Counted from the first letter of the stretch, positions 33,716 through 46,525 are shown. The stretch: DNA of 64,000 nt from Oreohelix idahoensis (GCA_024509875.1 JAMPIV010014139.1:124001-188000), one strand, 5' to 3'. The notes: a model not told the origin generated them from the letters alone. Translations and numbers: made by a program.

Positions 33716-36700
33716 AGAAAGAAACGTGAAGGGAGAGCACCATGAAAACCGGATCAAGATGGTAGGAGGTCGGCCTGAAGGAGTAGTGCTGATGGAAGGG
33801 AAAGAGGTAAATTGTGTGTTTGACACAGGTTCACAGGTGTCTACCATCACAGAGCAATGTTTCAGGGAGATGTTTGGAGGGCTCCCCTTGGATGAGGGTA
33901 GATGGGTGCGCCTGACAGCAGCAAATGGTGCCACCATTCCATATATTGGTCACTTAGTGGGGGACATACAAGTTGGGTGCACAGTAGTGAAAAACTGTGG
34001 GGTTTATGTTGTCAAGGAAGTACAAGGACCTAGAAACCAGAAGAAAACACCAGGGATTATAGGTACTAATGTCCTTGTGGAAATCCCAAACATACAGAAC
34101 ATACTAAAATGGAACCCTCCAAGGGATCAGGAGATGACGCAGAAATCAGACTCTATAAAAGTATGGGTAGCTGGGAGAAAGCAAACCCACATACCTGCTC
34201 GATCGATCAGGGCCATAACAGTCAAATGCAGGGGAAGAGGCCAGTCAGAAAGTACTTTTCTCTTTGAGCCAAACAGAGACTTAGAACACAGAGGGCTGAT
34301 TATGAGTCATACATTGACTGTTCTTAGAAGTGGGTCTTGTGATATTCAGGCCATAAATTTGGGAGATGAAGACTTGTTTTTAGCTCCCGGGACACAAGTA
34401 GGAATACTGACAGAAGCTGGGGTGGACTACAGCACATATTTCAGAGTTGTAGGAGCTCAAGAGGTAGAAATGTCAGCAAGTCCACCATACACGAATCCAG
34501 AGCAAGAGATGTGCCCAATTGACCTGACCGGGTTTGAGGGCAGTGAGACTGAAGAGCAGGAAGTAAGAGCATTGTTGAGACGCTATGCCGATCTTTTTGC
34601 CACAGATGAGACAGATGTAGGGTACACGGACAGGGTAAAGCACACCACCCCATTAACAGATGACACCCCAGTTAAGCAGCCTTACAGGAGAATACCTCCT
34701 GCTTTCTATAAAGAGGTACAGGATCACCTACAAGGATTGCTTGACAAACAAATAATCAAGGAGAGTTGCAGTCCTTGGGCCTCCCCAATAGTTTTGGTCC
34801 GGAAGAAAGATGGTCGGCTTAGACTCTGCGTAGACTTCAGGGCACTCAACAGCAAGTTGAAAAGGGATGCATACCCTCTACCCCGAGTAGATGAGTACCT
34901 GGATGCGTTAGGAGGAGCAAAGATATTCTCATCGCTTGATCTGGCAAGTGGTTACTATCAAGTAGCAATGGATGAGAAAGACCAAGAGAAAACCGCCTTC
35001 ACTACCCCTTTTGGACTTTATGAATACACCAGGATGCCTATGGGCTTAGCCAACTCGGCCAGCACCTTTCAACGATTAATGCAGAACAGTATGCATGATT
35101 TAGTGTTCCAGCTGATACTAGTATACCTTGATGACATTTTGGTGTACTCTGCTGACTTCACTAATCATTTGAGCCGACTGGAGAAAGTATTCTCTAAGCT
35201 ACGCCAGCTAGGGCTGAAGTTGAATGGAGGAAAGTGTAAGCTGTTTAGGACGACGATTGAATTCTTGGGGCATACTATATCGGCAGACGGAATAGGAGCT
35301 ATGGAAGACAAGGTGAAGGCTGTTCAAGAGGCCCCTGTACCACGTTCCCAGACTGAGTTACGGTCATTCCTGGGATTGGCCAGTTACTACCGCAGATTTG
35401 TGCCGGGCTTTGCAAAGATAGCCAAACCGCTACATGATTTAGTAGCTGCGCTCAATCAAGGCATGCAGACTAAAAGACGAAGTAAGTCACCCATAGGAGA
35501 GTTGTGGACAGAAGAGTGTGCTGTAGCCTTTGAGACACTGAAAAAGGCACTAACCTCCACACCGCTACTAGGGTTCCCTAACTTCTCGCTACCATTTATC
35601 CTGGAGGTAGATGCATCATTTGAAGGATTGGGAGCAATTCTCTCGCAAGTACAAGATGGAACAAAGAAAGTCTTGGCATATGCAAGTCGCACACTTCGAC
35701 CCTCTGAAAGAAACTCAAAAAGCAGTATGAGACTGGAACTGCTAGGTCTTAAGTGGGCCATGACTGAGAAGTTCAGAGGTTACCTGCTAGGATCACAAGT
35801 AGAGGTATTTACAGACAATAGGGGTCTGGCCTTCTGGGAGAAAGCTAAACTGGGAGCTATAGAGCAGAGATGGATGGCCCAGATGGCGATGTTTAACTAC
35901 ACAATCCGACATCGGGCAGCAAGAGCCAATGGAAATGCAGATTATTTGTCCCGTTTTCCTATTGAAACCGCAGGCGAGGAACTGGAGGATGACGCAGATG
36001 TTGCAATAAGTGGCATAACAGCTGAGGTTATCGGAGAGTTTACCCAGATACCATATGAGATAGGGTTGATGACAGCAACAAGCCAGAAAGATATCAGTGA
36101 AAGGGTACCGGCCGAATCAACCACAGCACCAGCAACCACTCAAGCATTTCCCACCTATTCGCGTGAGGAATTGTTAAATCTCCAGGGAGCGGATGATGTG
36201 GTAGCGATGGTTAGGAAGATGGTAAAGGACGGCACCAGACCTGCAGGAAAAGATGCTCGAAAGATCCCCTTGGCTGCAAGGAAACTACTTAATCAGAGTA
36301 ACCGGCTCGAAGTGACAGATGGGTTGTTATACCGGACAGTGAAGGGATCAGATGGATCCAGCATAAAACAACTGGTAATACCTGAGTCCATGAAACCACG
36401 GATACTAGACTCTGCTCACAGGGTGGGCCATCAGGGAAGAGAGCGCATGCTGCAGTTGCTGAGAAGTAGGTGCTTCTGGGTAGGCATCACAGCTGATGTT
36501 GACGTCTTTTGTCGCAGATGCAACCGGTGTAACGTTGCCAAGGCACCTCAACTGAAGTTTCATGGGCCATCGGGAAACTTGATTGCCTCCAGACCACTTG
36601 AGGTGGTAGCAATGGATTTCACCCTGCTAGAGCGGGATTCCAAAGGGTTCGAGAATGTATTAGTGCTGACAGATGTGTTCAGCAAGTACACCATTGCTAT

Positions 36701-37145
36701 ACCAACAAGAGACCAAAAAGCAACAACAGTCACCAAGACCCTGGTGGAAAAGTGGTTCCAGTATCTCGGAGCTCCTCAGAGGATACACTCTGATCAAGGC
36801 CGGAACTTCGAGTCAGCGATAGTCGCAGAGCTGTGCAAGGTATATGGAGTCCACAAGAGCTGCACTACAGCTTACAATCCTAAAGGCAACGGGCAGTGCG
36901 ATCGCTTCAACAAGACGTTGCATGATCTGCTGAGACCCATGACAGCCGACCAGAAGCGAAGGTGGTCTGAGCATCTAGCGGAGGTGGTTATGGTCTACAA
37001 CTCTACCCCCCACTCTTCGACAGGGTACTCACCATACTACCTCCTCTTCGGCAGAGAACCGAGGCTTCCTCTAGACTTCATGATAGGCACGCGCCCAGAT
37101 GAAGAGCCGGAGACAACTGACGAGTGGCTGCAAGGTCACCTATAG
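33579..37145 (+). pseudogene. Gypsy pol: protease, RT, RNase H, integrase (interrupted)
   Basis: A 1,188-codon open frame with no natural ATG at its start; expression would depend on frameshifting from gag. Protease: CVFDTGSQVST, active Asp at about residue 82. RT: RLCVDFRALN, IFSSLDLASGYYQVAM, YEYTRMPMGLANSAS and the YLDD catalytic box at about residue 516. RNase H: LEVDASFEGLGAIL and FTDNRGLAF. Integrase: HRVGHQGRERML with CRRCNRC (HHCC), then VAMDFT, HSDQGRNFES and GNGQCDRFNKTL. The third catalytic position, normally Glu, is Asp here, 35 residues after the second Asp. A TAG ends it, and 34 bp later the 555-bp cassette interrupts the C-terminus. Confidence 0.93.
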
Positions 37146-37179
37146 AGGTTGCACATAGCCCACCAAAAAGCTGCAGAAA

Positions 37180-37734
37180 CAAATTATCTTAGCACTCGCA
37201 GTGTTAATGAGTTTAGACATAAATGCTGGCCGTGTTCTCTGCCTGTGCCAGTTTGTTCCGAGGATGCGTTGTGTGTGCTTGTCTTAATAATGGGCAGAAT
37301 GAGTCTAAGGTTGTGTCGAGACGCGTTTATACAAATATGGCCGTGATGTTTGTGCTAAAGCACACACACATACACATGCATGTAAACACAGAAACGCACA
37401 TACAGGGAATATCTGCAAAATAGGAAAGCTACAAGTGAAAGAAACGGATTATTTCGCACTGAGAGCTGGCAGCCTGGAACAAATGAAATAAAGGAAGAAT
37501 GAGAAATAATTGAGGGAAAGATGTAGGTCACCTCTATTTGTCTTCGCTGTTTCAGGATCATGGGGCCAACGTGCAGTTGACTGTCTTGCAGCAAAGCGGG
37601 GGACAACAACTTCATATGTCATTGCAGTAATGAAAATGGAATGTGACCGGTTGTCGGTTCATAGCAAACATTCTAGTTATAACGCAAACGATGGTAGGCA
37701 GACGTCTTACTCCATGTTGCATGAAATCACATGA
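37180..37734 (+). mobile_element. 555-bp unclassified cassette, copy 1, inserted in pol
   Basis: Flanked by the direct repeat TGCAGAAA (37,172-37,179 and 37,735-37,742). It begins CAAATTATCTTAGCACTCGC and ends ATGAAATCACATGA; the ends are not inverted repeats and there is no poly-A or microsatellite tail. A near-identical copy lies at 39,667-40,220. Inside are a (CA)-rich hairpin near 37,358-37,385, a pyrimidine stretch plus TTTCAG|G at 37,540-37,556 that looks like a splice acceptor, and a 74-codon frame (37,510-37,734). The 8-bp duplication would suit hAT, but the termini do not. Confidence 0.75.
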
Positions 37735-38177
37735 TGCAGAAAATGGCCGCTGACAGGAGGGAGAGAAGTAATCAGCTTCCAGGCCCCACACCATTGCGAG
37801 TGGGTGAAAGAGTGCGGAAAGGAGTGCACTACACTGACAGGGCCAAAATACAAGACGTGTGGTCCAACGACGAATTCATTGTATCGTCAATTCCAGAAGC
37901 AAGCGGTGGTCCTTATGTGATAAGGCCAGCAAGCAACGAAGATCTGAAGATGAGGGTTGCGGCGCACGAACTAAGACGAAGTGAGGACAAAGATGATTCT
38001 CCAAATCTGGTAGATGCTACACTAGGCCTACCTGAGGCACCAGCTTCGCCAGATGAGAGATCCTGGGGAGGACGTGCATGGTCTAATGCTCGAACCAGGC
38101 TGGTATGCCCTGCAGCCAGTAGAGGGTCCTGTCCGAGACGATCTGAGAGGTTACAACTGAAGCGCCAGAGGGAGTGA
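37735..38177 (+). pseudogene. Gypsy pol C-terminus (integrase tail), separated by the cassette
   Basis: Codons from KMAADRRERSNQ through LRVGERVRKGVHY and GPYVIRP to KRQRE give the integrase C-terminal region with a GPY/F-like module. The reading frame does not join cleanly to the upstream part, even allowing for removal of the cassette and one duplication, so a further small indel exists. It stops 24 bp before the polypurine tract. Confidence 0.85.
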
Positions 38178-38200
38178 TGTTGTCGGGACGACAACAAAAT

Positions 38201-38211
38201 CAGGAGGGAGA
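38201..38211 (+). promoter_or_regulatory. Polypurine tract
   Basis: CAGGAGGGAGA directly before the 3' LTR start; the expected plus-strand primer. Confidence 0.85.
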
Positions 38212-39043
<832 letters not shown>

Positions 39044-39109
39044 GCTAATAAAAGGAATTTCGCTGAATTAAATCAGCTGGGGGTTTGAACGAGCAAATCA
39101 TTTATATCC

Positions 39110-39383
39110 ATCTTCACAAAAGGCGGCGGGTCAGATGCAAAGTTAACGTGCTAAGATTCATTCAGCATTGTTCTTGACTTCTGAAATTTCTTGTGAAGAC
39201 TACCTCGAGGCAGAAGCATCATTATCCTTCTATCTACAACTCTGCCAAGAGTAATCTTGTGCGAAGGTAGACACCTTTGAAGACCCACATTAGATACTTT
39301 AGGTTTTGGCCACTGTTGGACCACTACTGCAGAGCAAGGGGAGGAAACCCATGACAAACGGGAAGGATTGGGTTAAAATTATT
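39110..39383 (+). repeat. Repeat family J, copy 1
   Basis: About 275 bp starting TCTTCACAAAAGGCGGCGGG and ending GATTGGGTTAAAATT, highly similar to 40,367-40,643, with an older copy at 58,985-59,212. The common core is GGCCACTGTTGGACCACTAC. No ORF function is recognised. A LINE C-like 3' remnant (CTGCTCCACCGGGAGCTAC) follows at 39,384-39,425. Confidence 0.85.
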
Positions 39384-39425
39384 GAAGACTTCTGCTCCAC
39401 CGGGAGCTACAGGCTAATGAAATGA

Positions 39426-39666
39426 ACAATTTCATGTTCTAGAAACTTCCATCACTTTCTAGATTCTAACTGACTACGTGTCTTTTCCATGAGCTACTTC
39501 TGTTTGTTTTCTATATTCGCTATCCTTGACCTTCCTAATGTACTTATAATGGCTCTTCTGTTTACGAGATTCCGCGAGTAAGACATTTCATAACTGAGTT
39601 GGCGTTGCTGTTCCTAAGGGGCTGGGTGTATGTAAGCTGTCGGTGATTCAGGTTACTGGGGTCTGT
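39426..39666. other. Anonymous spacer
   Basis: Unrecognised sequence between repeat J and the cassette copy. Confidence 0.4.
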
Positions 39667-40220
39667 AAATTATCTTAGCACTCGCAGTGTTAATGAGTTT
39701 AGACATAAATGCTGGCCGTGTTCTCTGCCTGTGCCAGTTTGTTCCGAGGATGCGTTGTGTGTGCTTGTCTTAATAATGGGCAGAATGAGTCTAAGGTTGT
39801 GTCGAGACGCGTTTATACAAATATGGCCGTGATGTTTGTGCTAAAGCACACACACATACACATGCATGTAAACACAGAAACGCACATACAGGTAATATCT
39901 GCAAAATAGGAAAGCTACAAGTGAAAGAAACGGATTATTTCGCACTGAGAGCTGGCAGCCTGGAACAAATGAAATAAAGGAAGAATGAGAAATAATTGAG
40001 GGAAAGATGTAGGTCACCTCTATTTGTCTTCGCTGTTTCAGGATCATGGGGCCAACGTGCAGTTGACTGTCTTGCAGCAAAGCGGGGGACAACAACTTCA
40101 TATGTCATTGCAGTAATGAAAATGGAATGTGACCGGTTGTCGGTTCATAGCAAACATTCTAGTTATAACGCAAACGATGGTAGGCAGACGTCTTACTCCA
40201 TGTTGCATGAAATCACATGA
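39667..40220 (+). mobile_element. 555-bp cassette, copy 2
   Basis: Collinear with 37,180-37,734; I see one substitution (GGTAATATC for GGGAATATC). It lacks the flanking TGCAGAAA pair and is followed by CTTCTTAAAATAACTCGCG. It may be the donor locus or an older insertion. The same 74-codon frame is intact at 39,996-40,220. Confidence 0.85.
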
Positions 40221-40366
40221 CTTCTTAAAATAACTCGCGTAAACCGGTATTTAAAGCAAAAAAAAAAAAAAAAAAGAATTCAATTAGTGAATATACTTTG
40301 AAACAATGCGGCCTGGAATTTAAGGCTATGTCGTAGAAATTTGTTTAATAAAATAAAGTTAATATA

Positions 40367-40643
40367 TATCTTCACAAAAGGCGGCGGGTCAGATGCAAAG
40401 TTAACGTGTTAATTAAGATTCATTCAGCATTGTTCTTGACTTCTGAAATTTGTTGTGAATACTGCCTCGAGGCAGAAGCATCATTTTCCTTCTATTTACA
40501 ACTCTGCCAAGAGTAATTTTGTGCGAAGGTAGACACCTTTGAAGACCCACATTAGATACTTTAGGTTTTGGCCACTGTTGGACCACTACTGCAGAGCAGG
40601 GGGAGGCAACCCATGAAAAACGGGAAGGATTGGGTTAAAATTG
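40367..40643 (+). repeat. Repeat family J, copy 2
   Basis: Matches copy 1 with a few substitutions and a TTAA insertion after AACGTG. With copy 1 it brackets the cassette at about 1.26-kb spacing. Confidence 0.87.
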
Positions 40644-41089
40644 TTATTGCCCATTACGACATTCTTTGTGAGATGCAGTGGTTCTCGAGTTTTTTTTTTC
40701 CCCTTTCCAGAACTGAATCACGTGAGTCACCTGACTACGAGAGAAGGTGAGGAAACAGGAGTCAATCTCTCCATCCTCTATTTATTTCTCTTTAAAAAAA
40801 AAAAAAAAAAAACACACACACTCACACAATTAATAAACAATGTCAAAGTCGGCTTGCCTGGTCAGAATAAAATGTTTATTTTGTGAGTGTACCAGTGCGT
40901 TTATGTGTTTGGTTTACCCGTCACATACTGAATACATTAGTGTAAGTGTGTTTATATATTATACATATGAGCGGTTTGTGTGGAAAGAGCTGATTATTAA
41001 TCCACTGTTGTTTGTTTTGTTTTGTTTAATAAAGTAAATATACAAGAGCCTCGTGTAGTTCCCATATGCCTCAGAGAAAAGAGGGAAAG
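40644..41089. other. Anonymous region
   Basis: Contains a T-run (40,691-40,699), an A-run (40,795-40,811) and short frames only. Confidence 0.45.
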
Positions 41090-41300
41090 AATAACACTAC
41101 TACTCATTTAAGCGTGTCATAAGACGCGGTTAATATGAGGTTGTGCATAGGGCTGGCAACCTCATCATGTCAAACAAATTGCTTCATAAACTATCGTTGC
41201 AGGAGGACACGAATGCTTGGGTGCATGCTTCCTGTATGGAGATTTAGAGGCAGTGGTGGGCCTTATGCTCTATATGGAGCGAAATGGGAAATAAATGATC
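41090..41300 (+). repeat. Repeat family E, copy 1
   Basis: The core ATGAGGTTGTGCATAGGGCT is followed by GGCAACCTCATCATGTC and GTGCATGCTTCCTGTATGGA. ATGAGGTTG (41,135-41,143) pairs with CAACCTCAT (41,157-41,165). Further copies lie at 55.2, 55.8, 56.6 and 57.9 kb. Confidence 0.8.
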
Positions 41301-41369
41301 AATAAATTGTGAAAGACAGAGAGAACTTACTGGCTGCAGTGTTTTCAGTCTTTATATTTCTCTGTTGCT

Positions 41370-41760
41370 ATTCTTGTCTTATGTGTGTTTAGTTGTACGT
41401 GTGCCTTCTGTGTGTTTAGTGGTACGTGCGTCTTCTGTGTGTTTAGTGGTACATGTGTATTATGTATGCTTAGTAAAACGCGTCTTATGTGTGTTTAGTA
41501 ATACGCGTCTTATGTGTGTTTAGTGGTGCGTGTCTTATGTGTGTTTAGTGGTACATGTCTTATGTGTGTTTAGTAATACGTGTATTATGTGGTACGTGTG
41601 TATTATGTGTTTAGTGGTACACATGTCTTGTTTTTTGGTACGTGTGTCTTGTTTCTGTTTAATGGTACATGTGTCTTGTATGTGTTAAGCAGTTTATCTT
41701 GTGTGTTTAGTAGTACGTGTGTTTTGTGTGTGCTTAGTGTTACTGGACTATTGCTTCTAT
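41370..41760 (+). repeat. ~25-bp TG-rich minisatellite
   Basis: Units built from TGTGTTTAGTGGTACGTGTG plus CTTATG, about 14 degenerate copies. Confidence 0.88.
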
Positions 41761-41764
41761 TTAG

Positions 41765-43300
41765 TGTTACATGTACGTCTGCACTTGTAGAGGCGGTCTC
41801 AGGACCACAATGTTTACATTACGAAGCTGCTGGACTCATGCTCAAGCTTACCTTGGTGCATCTTTCCACATGGTTAATAGGGGTAAATGGTTCTACTCTT
41901 CCTTTGTTTCTTGAGAGATCTGTGGGAACAACGCTTAACTGCGTTACAAAACTGAAAGGTAATACAGAAAAAGAATGAAAGTTGTAGGAATTGCAAGAAA
42001 AGAAGAAAGTAAACATTAAAAACACATGGGTTACTGAGTCCTTCCTGATTTACTCGTAGCTTATGTTTTTAAAAAAAAAATGAGTTTATGTTTTTAAGAT
42101 TGTTATATTTTTATTATTATTTATCAGTTTACTACACTATGTATGCGTGTAAGGTAATTGTAATCACATATATGTACGTGTGCTATCAATTGTTTCGGCG
42201 CATTAGACGTTTTGTTTTGTTTTTTCCACAAGACAGCTGCGAAGGTGTTGTGCATCCGCTCATATCTCAACATGCCAGTTTGAATGCACATCAAAGTGAC
42301 GTTAATGACTTCCTAATTGCCAGTTCCAAACAGGTGACACCAGCAACCTAAATTTTGTGCCTACTTCAATCTTCACCCATCCAGACACTGATCAAAGGAC
42401 AAAACGTTTCGGTCATTTCTAGAACATTCGATGCATCGTAAAACTGGCAGTTTTTGCTATCTTTGGGAGTGGGTAAAACTTGATTAAATGCTCGTCACCT
42501 GTGTCGTATTCTCCCCCACTCTCTCTCTCTCTCTGTCTCTCTCTGAGTGGGAGTGCATTTTTATTCTCCTAACGTTCACATTTGCTGAAGAGCTTAATAA
42601 CAATTTTAAACGTCTGTTTTAGTCACAGCATGAAAACGTTGTTTCAGCTTTTGTAGAAGGCCGATAACTCCACGCAGAAATATAATAAAGTAATAACGTT
42701 ATCTTCCGAATTCATGCAGCATTCGTAGAAAACAAATGCACTAGGTAACCTATACGGAACTTTGTTCAAGCGGTATTCATTAAGAAAACGAAGAATGTCC
42801 CAAACTTAAGCTGTGTTAGGGGAATATACTGTTGGTATCTTTTAGATTTCGTCTTTATGAATGGTGAGTTCCCCTGATCAGTAGTGTAGAACATATCATG
42901 ATAAGCTTAGAAACAGACGTGAAACAAATGATCGTTGTAAAAACGAGAGGGGTCATTAAAGAAATCACGTTTCAACTGAAGGAACAAAACTATTGTAAGT
43001 TGCTCTTACTTATACTTATGTAGCATTGCATTCTCATTAAGGAATCCACGCCCTTCATTTTTTTTTCGCCGAAAATTTTTAGTGTTATTATCTTATACTT
43101 ATCTTTATACCGAATCTTTTATATTACTATCTTACACTATATCGAAAATGTAGCTTGTATAAACTCATTCAGACATTTTATCGGCTACCCACCTTTTTGA
43201 GTGCCCATCACTCGATGATGTAAGGAAAATTATTCTTCCTCTGAGGTCAGATAAATGGAACACTTTATATCGAACAAAACAATAGCTTCCAAATACATCA
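41765..43300. other. Anonymous region
   Basis: A (CT)n stretch at 42,520-42,546 and otherwise unremarkable AT-rich DNA. A 132-codon frame at 41,580-41,978 mostly translates the minisatellite and is not a gene. Confidence 0.45.
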
Positions 43301-43302
43301 TC

Positions 43303-43700
43303 TTCATCTTCATCACCCTTCAGCTCCCCAAGGAGCATAGGCCTTTAACAAACTCATACCAAGTCTTCCTGTCCCGTGCCATCAGCTTAAGGTCTGTCCA
43401 CGTCTCCTTCAACCCGACCATATCTATCTCTAGCTTTCTTCCCCATGTGTTCCTTGACCTCCCTCTATCTCTCTTTTTTTTGGGGAACACTATATACCCT
43501 AATTATAACACACATGGAGTTGAACCGGGTATCCCGTGAACATGATAAACACCAGCTTTCCTGTGCATGGTTCAATAACCAAACCAAACCAAACAAGGAC
43601 TTCCTGGTAAAGCTATAAACAGGTTTCCTCAGTGTGCACCCTATCCCATTTTCAGCGTCCTCTTCTCGTCTTTTGTTTCACTGGCACTTGTCTGGTTCAT
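43303..43700 (-). pseudogene. LINE C copy 4, split by a LINE H tail
   Basis: The minus strand matches the LINE C 3' end: GGCCTATGCTCCTTGGGGAG, then GATGGCACGGGACAGGAAG, and later CCAGTGAAACAAAAGACG. Between 43,486 and 43,592 the match is interrupted by a LINE H 3' end. Confidence 0.78.
43486..43592 (+). mobile_element. LINE H copy 2, 3' tail only
   Basis: Begins AACACTATATACCCTAATTA, followed by GTTGAACCGGGTA, and ends in AACCAAACCAAACC repeats. It sits inside LINE C where the uninterrupted sequence reads GGGGGTTCCAGAACAAGG. About 105 bp, so heavily truncated. Confidence 0.6.
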
Positions 43701-44004
43701 GTAAACACATGCAGATATCGTTTCATAACACTGGGCTGAAGAGCGAGGGCCCAAACGCCTCCGGATCTATAACAGCAAAACGACATCTTCTGCTTCATCA
43801 GCACCAAGCACCTATCCCACTTTACGCAGTCATACCTGTCTGTAACCTTCAATTTCTTACAGATGTCTATGGCTCTATTGTTGACACTCCGTTGACATGG
43901 TTGGCCAAACCTCAAAAAGGGAGCAAAGAAAGGTACCACTGAACAATGTAATTTGTAAAAAGCTACTAATAAGGGTTGGGCGTTAGAGCCTGTTATCCAG
44001 TTCT
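43701..44004. other. Anonymous region
   Basis: No gene recognised between two LINE C remnants. Confidence 0.4.
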
Positions 44005-44130
44005 GTAGAAAATTTAAAAGAGGCGTGAATGAGGAATGCAAGGAAACACCTTGAGTTAATGTTACGGGACAGGATGACCTGGTATAAGTTTGTTGAAGGC
44101 CTAGTTCCTTGGGGAACTGAAGTGTGATGA
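44005..44130 (+). pseudogene. LINE C copy 5, terminal remnant
   Basis: ACACCTTGAGTTAATGTTAC, GGGACAGGATGACCTGG and GTTTGTTGAAGGCCTAG end with TTGGGGAACTGAAGTGTGAT, matching the LINE C 3' end. Confidence 0.7.
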
Positions 44131-44641
44131 ATGAGATACCAGTGACATCCATATTTTTTTCAGGCTAAATTTTCAAATAATTATAAACATTTTTTTGCTA
44201 AAATATATGAACAGCTTTTTTTCCCCAAAAATGTTCTTCCTTATTGCGGCTCTCAAAGGTCGTCTAGTTGGCCCACCCTGGTCTGGATCTACTCTATATG
44301 CCTTCCTCAGTCTGAAAACATCCGTGCCTCCTTCCAATAAATATGCTGGTGATAGTAAGTATTTTAATTACCCAGAAATTTGCTATGGAATTTCTTCCTT
44401 TACACTCCGACCTTTTTCAAGACCTCGTCATTGGACGTCTTAGCTGTCCTGAAATTATTGACATTGTTTTTTTAAACCACATTTTCTCTGACGTCTAATG
44501 ATCGTGTTAATTTATCTTGCTTATCTGCAGTAGCATTTTCTTCACATTAGTTTCTTACGCACCGTATTAAGATTAATCTAAACAGCTAAAAAGCTCTCTC
44601 TTTCTCTGTTTCTCTCTCTGTCTGTCTCACTCTGTCTTCAC

Positions 44642-44691
<50 letters not shown>

Positions 44692-45328
44692 CTCTCGCTA
44701 TCTCTCTCGCTCACGCTCTGTCTGTGGGGAAAATTTTGCATTGTTTTTTTCCACTTGGCTGTTCAGAAACCATAGCTGCGCTTAGAAAATCAATAAACTT
44801 TGCTGCAAAACTTTAAAAAAAAATTAGTCTGAGATAAAGAAAAAACAAAACCAAAAAAACCAAGCGTTACTTTGTACTTAGTCATGCTAAAATCACGCCC
44901 ATCCACCATCTTTTACCCGGTCTGAGCGACTTCTAACTTGTAGGCGGTAATCAGAATATAAAGGGGACTGAAGTAAGAATGCTCTTTCCTAAGAGAAACT
45001 TACTGAAAAACTTGATATAAAAGATAATTCACTCCCTTGAATAAAGGTTTGGTAGAGAAAGTTATAAAAGCGAGCGAACAAAGTACACTATAGCACTCAC
45101 ATTTATATGCCCTAACACTGGGCGTTCATTCTGTTTAAAAACACACAGCTAAATACAAACTCCAGTCCGGGAAAAGGAGACAAAACATTTTTATAAACAA
45201 GCAATAATTTTAAACTTAAATCGGAGCGCTGGAAAATGGAAAAACTGTGTGCAGCGAGAGTAAATAAATATGGGTCAATAGGCACTCGTTAGACAGACAG
45301 AAAGAGGAGACTAGACAAGAAATTTAAG
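44131..45328. other. Anonymous region with (TC)n
   Basis: Pyrimidine-rich microsatellite at 44,590-44,715; otherwise nothing recognised. Confidence 0.45.
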
Positions 45329-45432
45329 TCATAGGCTCACCGGGAATCGAAACAGGGACCATCCAAACGGTGCCATCACCTTGCTGGGACATTAAATCCT
45401 GACAGGACTCACAGTCAATTTAGCACACTCCC
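45329..45432 (-). mobile_element. Possible tRNA-derived SINE head, degenerate
   Basis: On the minus strand CTGTTTCGATTCCCGGTGAG resembles a B box with flank, about 40 bp after a G-rich GGTGATGGCACCG stretch that could be a decayed A box. No second copy in the window, so tentative. Confidence 0.3.
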
Positions 45433-46060
45433 CCCGCGCCCTAAAAGTGTCTTATTGGCCATGGTCATTTTTTACAATACAAAGCACAAACATGGAATAT
45501 AGGACCCGTGAACGACGCAGACATTCATAGGCTCAATCACTAAATTTATTTATTTATTTTAAATGTGCAACGAGAGAGGACAAATATACAGAATAAAGTT
45601 TGAACTAAGGTTAGAACAAAGTTTGTACAAATCCTGGGTATTTCAGCTTACGAAAGATAAGCATTACTGTATAAGCCTAAAGCAACCTTTTATATATACA
45701 CTAATAAAAAATATAAGGAGATAACTGCTTTTGAATGATTGGAAGGTGTCACTGTTTTAATGGCAGTAATTTCTTAATATGTTACATGTAGCATTGTTTA
45801 GTGCTAGCTATCATCCGACTTATACAACACACGCAATACTAACATATAAATATTGAACACACTCAAAATGCGCACCAAACACAAACGAAGGTACACAAAA
45901 CATCATGGCCCTCGAGAAACATAGATAAGTGCAAGAAACACATACAAACGCAAGCAAATGAATAAATAAAACAATATACAAAATACTGTTACTTTTACCA
46001 ATATTTTTAGAGTTGTGAACATTAGAGAGTTTATGCCGTCCGTGAGTCGGAAGTTACGTC
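45433..46060. other. Anonymous AT-rich region
   Basis: No repeat or gene recognised. Confidence 0.45.
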
Positions 46061-46061
46061 A

Positions 46062-46525
46062 GCATAGAAAATGGAACGTCTTATATTTGAAAACTTACTT
46101 AGTCGTTTCTCTTCTACCCTGGGGTGTAGAGGTATATTTGAAAACAAAGACTAAAAAACTATACGCTTTCATAAACTAATACTTGCGTAGAATAGAAGAA
46201 TTAAAGTTGTATGACAAGGTCATTAATGTGGAACTGATTACCAGAACCGACGATTTGTGCCAGTGGAACAGACGATGTGTAGACGACGCTGGCGACATAT
46301 GACAAATATTGAATAAACTTACCGATAGTATTACAAAGTAGTCATTGTTCTGGAATGCCCATGGTAATAGAGGTAGCGGGATAGCAAAGAACAGACGAAG
46401 AAGAGAACTGGAGACAAACATGAAAATGATGACGAAGATATGAACAGACCTTGAGCTGAAGGCACGGAACAGGAAAAAACTGGCATACGTTTGTTTGTTA
46501 AAGGCTTTTTCTCTTTTCTAAAGGA
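46062..46525 (+). pseudogene. LINE C copy 6, old remnant
   Basis: CTTTCATAAACTAATACTTG, GCGTAGAATAGAAGAATTAA, GACGCTGGCGACATATGACA and ATGAACAGACCTTGAGCTG follow the LINE C order with many changes. It holds a 38-bp LINE A insertion near its start. Confidence 0.75.
46095..46132 (-). mobile_element. LINE A copy 4: 38-bp insertion
   Basis: Only the last ~38 bp of LINE A (CTTCTACCCTGGGGTGTAGA on the plus strand plus TTACTTAGTCG). It is flanked by a perfect 13-bp duplication TATATTTGAAAAC (46,082-46,094 and 46,133-46,145), so it is a complete insertion event and not a relic of a longer copy. Confidence 0.9.

Noticed and set aside
37180..37734. 555-bp cassette considered as a hAT or Helitron element
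   Set aside because: The 8-bp flanks fit hAT, but there are no CAG-type inverted ends. There is no CTRR end or A/T insertion site for a Helitron.
42088..42351. An 87-codon plus-strand frame starting MFLRLLYFYYYLSV
   Set aside because: The hydrophobic start looks like a signal peptide but is coded by AT-rich low-complexity DNA; the rest has no recognisable feature.
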